Source: Bacteroidota bacterium (GTDB lineage: Bacteria > Bacteroidota > Bacteroidia > Bacteroidales > UBA6013). From it: DNA of 64,000 bases. Positions within the stretch are counted from its first letter, which is position 1. The number at the start of each line of letters is the position of its first letter. The DNA is taken from NCBI GenBank assembly GCA_020048645.1, contig JAIFMG010000041.1:1-64000 (forward strand), read 5' to 3'. This document shows, one piece after another, positions 8,614 to 16,023 of the stretch. A program made the position numbers and the translations under genes. A model generated the notes under the pieces. That model ran no database searches and was not told the DNA's origin. It was given only the letters and a program-made list of their open reading frames with translations.

Positions 8614-9768
8614 CTATCCTTTGAACTCGAAGCAGAGGATGGTGATGTCGTCCGACTGGTCGGCGCCGTTGGCGTGGCGGGCGACGTCCTCGGCCATGCC
8701 CTCCGAGACTTCCTTGGGGGACTTGCCCGCAAGCTCCTTGAGCTGGGCGCCCACCTTCTCGTCCGTGTAGATCTGGCTCTCCGGGTTCATGGCCTCGGGC
8801 ACCCCGTCGGTGTAGAGGAAGATCGTGTCCGTCGGCGAAAGCTGGACGCTCTTCAGGCCGTAGGGCATCCCGTCCATCACGCCCAGGGCCATGTTCTTGG
8901 TGGTGGGCAGCATCTCCACGCTTCCGTCCTTCCTGACCAGGTAGGGCGGGCAATGGCCGGCGTTCGAGTAGCGGAAAAGACCGGTCTTGAGGTTGAGGAT
9001 GCCGTAGAAGGCCGTCACGAACATCGAGTCGATGCTCTCCTCGCAGATCAGGTCGTTGGCCTCGGCCATGCAGAGCTCGGCGCTTTTGCCGTCCCGGCCC
9101 GTGGTCCGGATGATGGTCCGGCTCAGGGCCATGAAGATGGCCCCCGGCACGCCCTTGCCGGCCACGTCGCCGATCACGAAGCCGAAATGCTCGTCGTCGA
9201 TCTGGAAGAAGTCGTAGAGGTCGCCGCCCACGTCCTTGGCCGCCTTCATCATCCCGAACACCTCCAGGTCCGTGCGGTCGGGGAACTCGCTGGGAACGAG
9301 CGAGAGCTGGATGCTCTTGGCCACGTTCAGGTCCTGCTGTATCGACACGAGCTGGTCGCGCTGCCGGAGCGACTCCCGGATCTGCTGTATCTGCTCGATG
9401 GTCTTGTTGATGGTGATCTCCAGGTCCTTGAAGTCGATGGGCTTGTTCACGAAGTCGAACGCGCCCCGGTTCATGGCCGTGCGCAGGTTGTCCATGTCGC
9501 CATAGGCCGTGACCATCACCGTCTTGAGCTCCGGCCGGTTGAGCTCCTTGACGCGGTCCAGCAGGGTCAGCCCGTCCATCTCGGGCATGTTGATGTCCGA
9601 GAGGATGAAGTCGATGTCAGGGTGCTCGTTCAGGCGGTCCAGGGCCTGGTAGCCGTTGTTGGCAAAGACGAACTCATAAATCCCCTTGCGGATGTCCCGC
9701 CGGAACTTCTGCATGATGAGCAGCTCCAGGTCCGGTTCGTCGTCCACGCTCAATATCTTGATAGCCAT
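8614..9768 (-). CDS. Response regulator with SpoIIE-type PP2C phosphatase output (RsbU-like)
   Basis: 384 residues. The N-terminal receiver domain (1-125) has the acidic pair D9/D10, phospho-acceptor D58 in 'LSDINMPEMDG', a Thr/Ala switch ('MVTAYG') and K109 ('VNKPIDF'). A short coiled coil (125-165) leads to the PP2C SpoIIE domain (175-384) with 'DVGGDLYDFFQI', 'GDVAGKGVPGAIFMA', 'YTDGVPEAM' and 'DDITILCF'. Expected action: receiver phosphorylation turns on dephosphorylation of the STAS protein encoded two genes downstream. The likely phosphate donor is the soluble kinase encoded immediately upstream (76-base gap). Confidence 0.95.
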   Translation of the reverse strand: MAIKILSVDDEPDLELLIMQKFRRDIRKGIYEFVFANNGYQALDRLNEHPDIDFILSDINMPEMDGLTLLDRVKELNRPELKTVMVTAYGDMDNLRTAMNRGAFDFVNKPIDFKDLEITINKTIEQIQQIRESLRQRDQLVSIQQDLNVAKSIQLSLVPSEFPDRTDLEVFGMMKAAKDVGGDLYDFFQIDDEHFGFVIGDVAGKGVPGAIFMALSRTIIRTTGRDGKSAELCMAEANDLICEESIDSMFVTAFYGILNLKTGLFRYSNAGHCPPYLVRKDGSVEMLPTTKNMALGVMDGMPYGLKSVQLSPTDTIFLYTDGVPEAMNPESQIYTDEKVGAQLKELAGKSPKEVSEGMAEDVARHANGADQSDDITILCFEFKG

Positions 9769-9790
9769 TGCCGATGTTTTTTTGTTGTTT

Positions 9791-9798
9791 CAAAAATA
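9791..9798 (-). promoter_or_regulatory. Candidate -7 element for the phosphatase-RsbW-STAS unit
   Basis: Reads TATTTTTG on the minus strand, a full match to TAnnTTTG, 22 bases before the ATG at 9768. No good -33 TTG is found at the usual distance; the nearest TTG leaves a spacer of only 15 bases. If real, it lets the partner-switching trio be expressed apart from the kinase and sensor. Confidence 0.5.
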
Positions 9799-9844
9799 CG
9801 AATAATCCAATGCCAAGAAAATCCTGAACGCAAAAATCGGGGTC

Positions 9845-10699
9845 TTAGTCGCGCGAAAGCGAGATTTTGAGGCTGTCGGGGATGCTGATCCGGAAAAGGG
9901 TGTGCTCGCCGGGGAGGCTCTCCACCTCCAGCCTGCCCTGGTGCTTGACCTCCACGATGTCCTTGCTCATCGACAGGCCCAGGCCGGTGCCCCGGTCAAC
10001 GCCCTTGGTGGTGAAGAAGGGAGTGAAGATCTTGTCGATGACCGACTGCGGCATCCCGGGGCCGTTGTCCTTGATGGTCAGCACCACTTCGCCGGCCTGC
10101 TTGCGGGTGGTCACCCACAGGCGCGGCTGGTATCCTTCCATGCCCTCGGCCACCATCTTCTCCTCCATGGCCTGGCACGCGTTGGTGACGATGTTGATCA
10201 CCACGCGGCCGAACTGGTCGGGCGCCACGTTCACCTTGCCGATGGCAGGGTCGAGCTGGTAGTCGATCGAGGTGTTGAAGTCGCGGTTGCTGCCCCGCAC
10301 CCCGTGGTAGCCCAGGTTCGTGAAGTCGCTGACCATGGTGTTGAAGTCCACGCTGAAGATGGCGCCCTCCTCCTTGCGGGCCTGGGCCAGCATCCCGTTG
10401 ACGATGCGCGAGGCCCGCTGGCCGTGCTGGAGCACCGACCGCGAGTTCTCGGCCAGGCTCTGGCAAAGCTCCGCCAGGTCCGCGTAGCTGTCGGCGTCGA
10501 GCTGGTCCTTGGCCTGCCCAAGGATTTCCAGCATCTCGCTGGCGATGTCCGCGTTGAGGTTCGAGAAGTTGTTGATGAAGTTCAAGGGGTTGCGGATCTC
10601 GTGGATGATGCCGGCGGTCATTTTGCCAATCTCGGCCAGGCGGTCCAGGTGCTGGATCGTCGAGCGCAGCTTGCTGATGTTTTCTTCTTGTTCCGACAC
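9845..10699 (-). CDS. Soluble histidine kinase without a sensor domain
   Basis: 284 residues from a GTG at 10699 (VSEQEEN...). The open frame continues upstream but only as a shadow of the preceding gene. A short coiled N-terminus leads straight into HisKA with phospho-acceptor His33 in 'GIIHEIRNPLNFINNFS', then a GHKL domain with N-box 'NIVTNACQAM', G1 'DNGPGMP' and G2 'GTGLGLS'. There is no membrane or PAS domain, so its input must come from another protein. The giant sensor immediately upstream (17-base gap) has a matching 'INPLNYINNFS' helix but lacks the His, so a heterodimer is conceivable (inference). Confidence 0.93.
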   Translation of the reverse strand: MSEQEENISKLRSTIQHLDRLAEIGKMTAGIIHEIRNPLNFINNFSNLNADIASEMLEILGQAKDQLDADSYADLAELCQSLAENSRSVLQHGQRASRIVNGMLAQARKEEGAIFSVDFNTMVSDFTNLGYHGVRGSNRDFNTSIDYQLDPAIGKVNVAPDQFGRVVINIVTNACQAMEEKMVAEGMEGYQPRLWVTTRKQAGEVVLTIKDNGPGMPQSVIDKIFTPFFTTKGVDRGTGLGLSMSKDIVEVKHQGRLEVESLPGEHTLFRISIPDSLKISLSRD

Positions 10700-10716
10700 G
10701 GTTGGTGGTTTTTGGG

Positions 10717-13700
10717 TTAGGATTCGTTTTCTTCGGTCTTGGGCTTGGCGATGGGGATGGACACCGTGAACCGGGCGAAGGCCCCGTCCTCGGACTCGAC
10801 CGCGATGGTCCCCTTGTGCTGCTTGACGATGTCGATGCCAGAATAGAGGCCCAGCCCGGTGCCCTCGGCCGTGGGCTTGGTCGTGAAGAGCGGGTCGAAG
10901 ATCTTCGGCAGGTTCTTCTCCGGGATGCCCAGCCCGTTGTCCTCGAAGCACAGCAGCAGCAGCTCGTCCTCGACCCTAAGGCTCACCCGGAGCCGGGCCG
11001 CGAAGCCCGCCCCCACCCGCTCCTGCTTCTTGGCCAGCGAGTAGATGGCGTTCCGGGCGATGTAGAGCAGCGCCTTGCCGAACTCCTCCGGAATCACGTT
11101 CACCGGGTCGAGCTCCTCCAGCTCGAAGGCCAGCTCGGGCTCGAATCCCCTGAACTGGTTCTGGCCCTCGGCAAGGGCCTGCTGGGCCGCCTCGCGGGCC
11201 ATGGCGCTCAGGTCGCTCGGGTAGAAGCGCGTCGGCTTGGCCTTCATCAGGGCCTCCATCTCCTTGATGATCCGCGTGGCCGTCACGCCGTGCTGGTTGA
11301 TCTTGACCAGGTTGCCGTTGATCATCTCGATCACCTCCACCTGCTCCTCCAGCAGGTCCTGGCCTTCCGAGGCGTCCTCGCCCAAGGCCTCCCTGGTCTC
11401 CGCGATGATGTCCTTGAGCTCCTGGGTCAGCTCGGTCGAGACTTCCGAGAAGTTGTTGATGTAGTTCAGCGGGTTGATGATGCGGTCCACGATGCCCTGG
11501 GTCAACTGCCCGATGGACGCCATCTTCTCCTTGCGGACCAGCTCCTCCTGCGTCTCGCGCAGGTTGATCAGGGTCATCTGGAGGTCCTCCAGGATCTGCG
11601 TCTTGATGAAGGCCGAGACCAGGTGCTCCTTGAGGTTCCGCAGCAGCGAGAAGGCCTCGCTGCTGAAGGCGTCCTCGCTCTCGGGGTTGTCCAGCACGAT
11701 GAAGCCCTCGATCTGGTCCTTGTTGTCGGGCACGTTGATCAGGATGACCACCCGCGAGTGGGCGCCCACGAAGGCCGGGTGGCCGCCCCCCGCGCCGAGC
11801 TTGGCCCGGTAGCGGATGCTCTCGTCAAGCGCTTCGGTGCCGCCGATCAGCTCGGCGTGCGTCTCCTCCACGCTCAGGGGCTTCAGTTGCTCGTCGCTCA
11901 TCTCGAAGCCGAACTTGGCCGCGAACTCGTACAGGTGCGTCTGCTTGTTCAGCAAGACCGCGTAGCAGTGCTCGGCGCCCTTGATCTGGTGCAGTTTCGA
12001 AAGGATCGAGCGCATCAGGCTCGTGAAGTTGACCTCCTCGTTGATCGACTGCACGATGATGTCGATCTGCTCGAGCTGGATGTTCTTCTGGGCCAGCTCC
12101 GAGGCCTGCTTCTCGATCTCCTCCTTCTGGCTCTCCACGGCCTGCTTCTGCTTGGCGATCTCGTCGCGCTGCTGCACGATCTCGGCCGTCCGCTCGCGCA
12201 CGATCTTCTCGAGCTGCTGCTTCTCCTTGACCAGCCGCCGCGAGTTCAGCTTCACCACGCCGATCACCAGAAGCACCAGGCTGACCAGGTAGAGCAGGTA
12301 GGCCAACACCGTGCGGTAGTACGGCGGGCGGATCCGGAAGGTGAAGCTGGCCACCCGGCTCTCCTGGCCGTGGATGTTCCGCGCCTTGACCTGGAAGACG
12401 TAGGTGCCCTCGAACAGGTTCGTGAACTCCTTCTTGGTCTCCTTGGTCCATGGCGACCACTGGTTGTCGTAGTTCTTCAGGCGCACGCTGAACTCCGTGG
12501 CCTCGATTCCCTCGAAGTAGGGCGAGGCGAACTCGAACACCAGCGTGTTGTGCGCGTAGTCCACCTCGAAGACCAGGTCGTCGGGCTGCTTGTTCCAGGC
12601 CACCGAAAGTGTGTCGTTGAGCGGATGCTCCAGCGCGAAGGTGCCATGGAACAGCACCGAGTCGCGGCCCGCCTGCACCCGGTGGATCACCGCCAGGAAA
12701 TCCTGGTCGAGCTTCGGCTCGATCCGGTCCAGCACCGCGTAGTCGAAGCTGTAGAGCACGGCGCCCCGGGCCAGCCACAGCTTCAGCTCGCTGTCGATGA
12801 ACAGGTCCATCGTCTCGCCATTCGGCAGGCGCCGGTAGGGGACGCTGTCCACCTCGAAGCCCCCGCCGGGCCTGGCGCTGATGCGCTCCACCCAGTAGCG
12901 GTTGCCCCGGTAGATGATGCCCACGATGGCCTCCTGGTCGGGCATCTTCACGAACTTGAGCACGCCCGCCTGCTTGCTGTCGAAATAGGCCGAGAAGACC
13001 GGGTGCGGCACGAACGAGCGGCTCTCCGCGTCGAAGATGAACATCCCCGCCTCGCTGCAGGCCACCAGCTCGCCCTCCAGCTCGCCCAGCTCCAGGCCGT
13101 TGATGCTGCGCAGACCGCTCGTGGCGTCGTAGATGTCCACCAGGGTGTCCTGCCCTTCCACCCGGATGTTCACCAGCCCGTTGTTCTTGGTGCTGAGCCA
13201 GAAGTCGCCCGGGCCCGCGAGGTGGATGTCCCTGAACTCCAGGTTCTCGTTCTCGTAGATCTTGGTCTTGGAAAGGCTCCCCGCCTCCACGTCGAACCGC
13301 AGGAACTGGCCCCGGCAGGCGGCGTAGAGCTGGCCAGGGCCGGCCGCTGTCAGCGCGTAGATGGGCGGCACCCCAGGCAGGGTCGAGCGGGCCGAGTTGC
13401 TGGCCGCGTCCAGCTCGAAAAGCCCCCCGTTGTTGGCGATGAACGTCCGCTGCCCGCCCTCGACTTCCACCTGGGCGAAGCACCACGACTGGTCGCCGAT
13501 GCCCTGCACCTTGTCGAAGATAGGCCCGCCGGCCGTATAGCGCAGCCGGTGCGCCCCCAGCACCGTGGTGATGTAGATCGTCGAGTCGATCTCGGTGATG
13601 CTGTAAACCGTCTCGCTGAGCTTGTAAATCTCGTCGTAGATCGAGAAGGGCGAGAGGAACTCCAGGCTCACGATGCCCGTGTTCAGCGAAAGCCAAAGCA

Positions 13701-14637
13701 CGTTCTTGCCCGAGGAGGAGCTGGAGTTGTAGCTGTGTATCACGATGGGGTCCGGCAGGCGGGCCGAGATGTGCCGCACCAGCTCGCCCTCGGGGTTGAT
13801 CTCGAAGAAGCCGTTGCCCAGCGTGCCGAAGCCGAAGTTCCCGTTGACCAGGGCCACCGCGTTGTAGATCGCCCCGTCGCGGTTGATGCCCGGGGCCGTC
13901 GTCTCGAAATAGGTGGCCGAGACGCTGTCCATGACGCTCAGGTCGTATAGGTACAGGCCATGCAGGCGCGTGGCCACCAGAACGCGGCTCTCGTCATAGG
14001 GCAGGATCCCGAAGATGTCCTTCTCCACGAAGACGTTCTTCTGCGGCACCAGGACGCGGTGGTCGGCTGTCAGCTCGCAGATCCCGTTCGCGTAGTTGCC
14101 GATGAAGTAGCGCCCGTTGGCCACGAAGTTGATGAAGCTCGACGGAGGCGTCTCCAGCACCTCGATGCCCTTGTAGTCATAGACGAAGATGCGGCTCGGC
14201 GTGTTGAAATAGACCTTCCCGTTCCAAACGTTGGTGCGCAGCACCTGCGAGAAGGCCCTGTGCTCCTCCGCCTCGATCAGCCCCACGAGCGACTGGTAGC
14301 GCAACTGGCCCTTCGCGTCGGGCTTCAGGTAGCCGAACTCGCCCGCCGCGCCCACGAAGATGGTCCCGGCGCTGTCGCGCTGGATCGAGAACACTATCGA
14401 GCCGTTGTCGATCGGTATCTGCTTCCAATGCGTGCCATCGAACTGGAGCACGGCGCCCTCTACACCAAAGTGCATCACCCCGCGGTTGTCCTCGACGGCG
14501 CACCAGACCTGGGCCGGGCCGTCGTAGTCTTCGGGTGTGTAAACATGCGTCAGCGGATCACCCGTATGGTTGGCTTGCGAAAAGGCCCATTGCCCTGGAA
14601 CAAGCCATGCTAGCAGCATCAACAGTCTGATTCTCAT
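10717..14637 (-). CDS. Giant propeller/Y_Y_Y/GAF sensor with degenerate histidine-kinase core
   Basis: 1306 residues. Signal peptide (MRIRLLMLLAWLVPGQWAFSQ), a beta-propeller-like periplasmic region (30-690), Y_Y_Y domain (692-772) and a membrane helix (776-797). Then a coiled coil, a GAF-like domain (860-1000), a HisKA-like helix and a GHKL ATPase (about 1160-1300; 'DNGLGIP', 'GTGLGLY'). Where true kinases have 'HEIRNPLN' this protein has 'VDRIINPLN': the phospho-acceptor position is Asp1051 (codon 11487-11485). The ATP-binding boxes look intact, so it may bind ATP and act as an allosteric partner or transphosphorylate another kinase; autophosphorylation on His at this site is not possible. 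It is followed after 17 bases by the soluble kinase gene. Its paralogue is at 18839-22579. Confidence 0.93.
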   Translation of the reverse strand: MRIRLLMLLAWLVPGQWAFSQANHTGDPLTHVYTPEDYDGPAQVWCAVEDNRGVMHFGVEGAVLQFDGTHWKQIPIDNGSIVFSIQRDSAGTIFVGAAGEFGYLKPDAKGQLRYQSLVGLIEAEEHRAFSQVLRTNVWNGKVYFNTPSRIFVYDYKGIEVLETPPSSFINFVANGRYFIGNYANGICELTADHRVLVPQKNVFVEKDIFGILPYDESRVLVATRLHGLYLYDLSVMDSVSATYFETTAPGINRDGAIYNAVALVNGNFGFGTLGNGFFEINPEGELVRHISARLPDPIVIHSYNSSSSSGKNVLWLSLNTGIVSLEFLSPFSIYDEIYKLSETVYSITEIDSTIYITTVLGAHRLRYTAGGPIFDKVQGIGDQSWCFAQVEVEGGQRTFIANNGGLFELDAASNSARSTLPGVPPIYALTAAGPGQLYAACRGQFLRFDVEAGSLSKTKIYENENLEFRDIHLAGPGDFWLSTKNNGLVNIRVEGQDTLVDIYDATSGLRSINGLELGELEGELVACSEAGMFIFDAESRSFVPHPVFSAYFDSKQAGVLKFVKMPDQEAIVGIIYRGNRYWVERISARPGGGFEVDSVPYRRLPNGETMDLFIDSELKLWLARGAVLYSFDYAVLDRIEPKLDQDFLAVIHRVQAGRDSVLFHGTFALEHPLNDTLSVAWNKQPDDLVFEVDYAHNTLVFEFASPYFEGIEATEFSVRLKNYDNQWSPWTKETKKEFTNLFEGTYVFQVKARNIHGQESRVASFTFRIRPPYYRTVLAYLLYLVSLVLLVIGVVKLNSRRLVKEKQQLEKIVRERTAEIVQQRDEIAKQKQAVESQKEEIEKQASELAQKNIQLEQIDIIVQSINEEVNFTSLMRSILSKLHQIKGAEHCYAVLLNKQTHLYEFAAKFGFEMSDEQLKPLSVEETHAELIGGTEALDESIRYRAKLGAGGGHPAFVGAHSRVVILINVPDNKDQIEGFIVLDNPESEDAFSSEAFSLLRNLKEHLVSAFIKTQILEDLQMTLINLRETQEELVRKEKMASIGQLTQGIVDRIINPLNYINNFSEVSTELTQELKDIIAETREALGEDASEGQDLLEEQVEVIEMINGNLVKINQHGVTATRIIKEMEALMKAKPTRFYPSDLSAMAREAAQQALAEGQNQFRGFEPELAFELEELDPVNVIPEEFGKALLYIARNAIYSLAKKQERVGAGFAARLRVSLRVEDELLLLCFEDNGLGIPEKNLPKIFDPLFTTKPTAEGTGLGLYSGIDIVKQHKGTIAVESEDGAFARFTVSIPIAKPKTEENES

Positions 14638-14784
14638 TCGATGGTAAACTACTGCGTTTGCGGATTCGCCGCCTCTGGCGGCCTCCTTGGGTTGAAATCG
14701 GTCGGGAATGAAAAAAACTCTGCCTTAAAAATTCACGCTAATATAAGATTATGTATCAAGCCCATCCTATTCGACAAATAAATT

Positions 14785-14816
14785 GAGCGTGGCCAAGCCG
14801 AAGATTGGCCACGCTC
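14785..14816 (-). terminator. Hairpin terminator after the T9SS cargo gene
   Basis: An 11-bp perfect stem (gagcgtggcca / tggccacgctc) lies 14 bases beyond the stop at 14830. On the minus strand it is followed by a T/A-rich stretch (aatttatttg). It separates the YadA/T9SS genes from the sensor downstream. Confidence 0.7.
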
Positions 14817-14829
14817 GAAAGCCCTCGCG

Positions 14830-16002
14830 TCAAGGAACGAAAATCTTCCGGACCACGCTGCCCTGGGTCGTGCCCACCCGCAGGAGGTACCAGTTGCTCA
14901 CCGCGTTGATCTGCTCGTAGCCGATGTTCATCGTCTGGTCGCCGGCCCGCTGGCTGTACATGACCTGGCCCAGGAGGTTGATCACCTCGAGCCGCTCGAT
15001 TCGGTTGCCCTGCGCCACGCTGATGTAGAGGCCGCGGTCGTCCTGGAGGACTTCCAGCGGGAAGGAGTTCGACTCGACCACTTCCACGAAGGTCATGAAG
15101 TCGCTCTCGCCGGCGGTGAAATCGCCCAGGGCCGAGACCGCGCCCATGAAGCTGCCCGCGGAGGCCTGGTTGAGCAGCTCCCACTGGTTGCCGTCCCAGC
15201 GCCCGCCGAACAGCGAGCTTTCCGTGCCGGCCACGTCAGCGGCCGAGTAGTTGAAGGTCAGGTTGCTGCTGAAGCTGCTCACGCCCTCGGCGCCCACGAC
15301 CCAGTAGCGGTTCAGGAAGTTGGTCTGGCTCTCGTTCTCCGGATGCTTCTGGTTGACCACGCGGGCCGAGATCTGGCCCTGGCCGAACGAGGCCTGGCCG
15401 AAGACCAGCTCGAAGGGCGAGTAGTCGGCGCCATTGTCCATGTCGCCAATCGGGAAGAGGTACTCGACGCCCACGGCATCCACCCCGCGGACCATCATGC
15501 CCTGCCCGTCGGCGCCCACCATGTTGCCCGGGCCGAAGCCCGTGCCGCTGGAAAGGCTCGCGGTTGGGCCGAGCACCAAGTGGTTGTCCCCCAAGACGAT
15601 GACCCCTGCGTCCATGACCAGGCTCTTGTCAATCCGCACGCTCTGCTCCAGGACAACGCCCGCGGCGTTGTTGGTGCGCAGGCCCGGGATGCCCAGCTCC
15701 GCCACCCCCGAGAGGGTCTGCTGCTCCTGCCCGTCGAGCACCAGGTGCCCCGTGCTCGCCGCCGCGATGGCATCGCCGGCAGCCGAGTTGTCGGTCCAGT
15801 CGCCCGATACGAACATCTGGCCATCGACACGCAGCGAACCGCTGTTGTGGACATAGTGCCCCGTGGCCTGTCCGCCCAGCACGAGCACCTGCGCCATTTC
15901 GGGGATCACGATGTGCGCCCCATTGTTGATGACCCCTTGCGCGTTGGCGCCCAGGGCCAGGGCAATGCCCGCGGCGCCTAGCGCCATTGTTTTCGTTTTC
16001 AT
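14830..16002 (-). CDS. Secreted protein with type IX secretion C-terminal sorting domain
   Basis: 390 residues with a signal peptide (MKTKTMALGAAGIALALGANAQ). Residues 25-310 form a repetitive beta-rich, Gly/Asn-rich body with 'NNGAHIVIPEMAQVLVLGG' and 'ISVAQGNRIERLEVINLLG'. The last 75 residues fit a T9SS type A sorting domain: a 'L..YISVA' strand, 'IERLEVINLLGQVMYSQ' and a final 'WYLLRVGTTQGSVVRKIFVP'. Such proteins cross the outer membrane through the Por machinery and are anchored or released at the surface. It is 21 bases downstream of the YadA-like gene and probably co-transcribed with it, so the two may act together at the surface. Confidence 0.88.
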   Translation of the reverse strand: MKTKTMALGAAGIALALGANAQGVINNGAHIVIPEMAQVLVLGGQATGHYVHNSGSLRVDGQMFVSGDWTDNSAAGDAIAAASTGHLVLDGQEQQTLSGVAELGIPGLRTNNAAGVVLEQSVRIDKSLVMDAGVIVLGDNHLVLGPTASLSSGTGFGPGNMVGADGQGMMVRGVDAVGVEYLFPIGDMDNGADYSPFELVFGQASFGQGQISARVVNQKHPENESQTNFLNRYWVVGAEGVSSFSSNLTFNYSAADVAGTESSLFGGRWDGNQWELLNQASAGSFMGAVSALGDFTAGESDFMTFVEVVESNSFPLEVLQDDRGLYISVAQGNRIERLEVINLLGQVMYSQRAGDQTMNIGYEQINAVSNWYLLRVGTTQGSVVRKIFVP

Positions 16003-16023
16003 ATCACGTTCGGTTTAAAGTTT

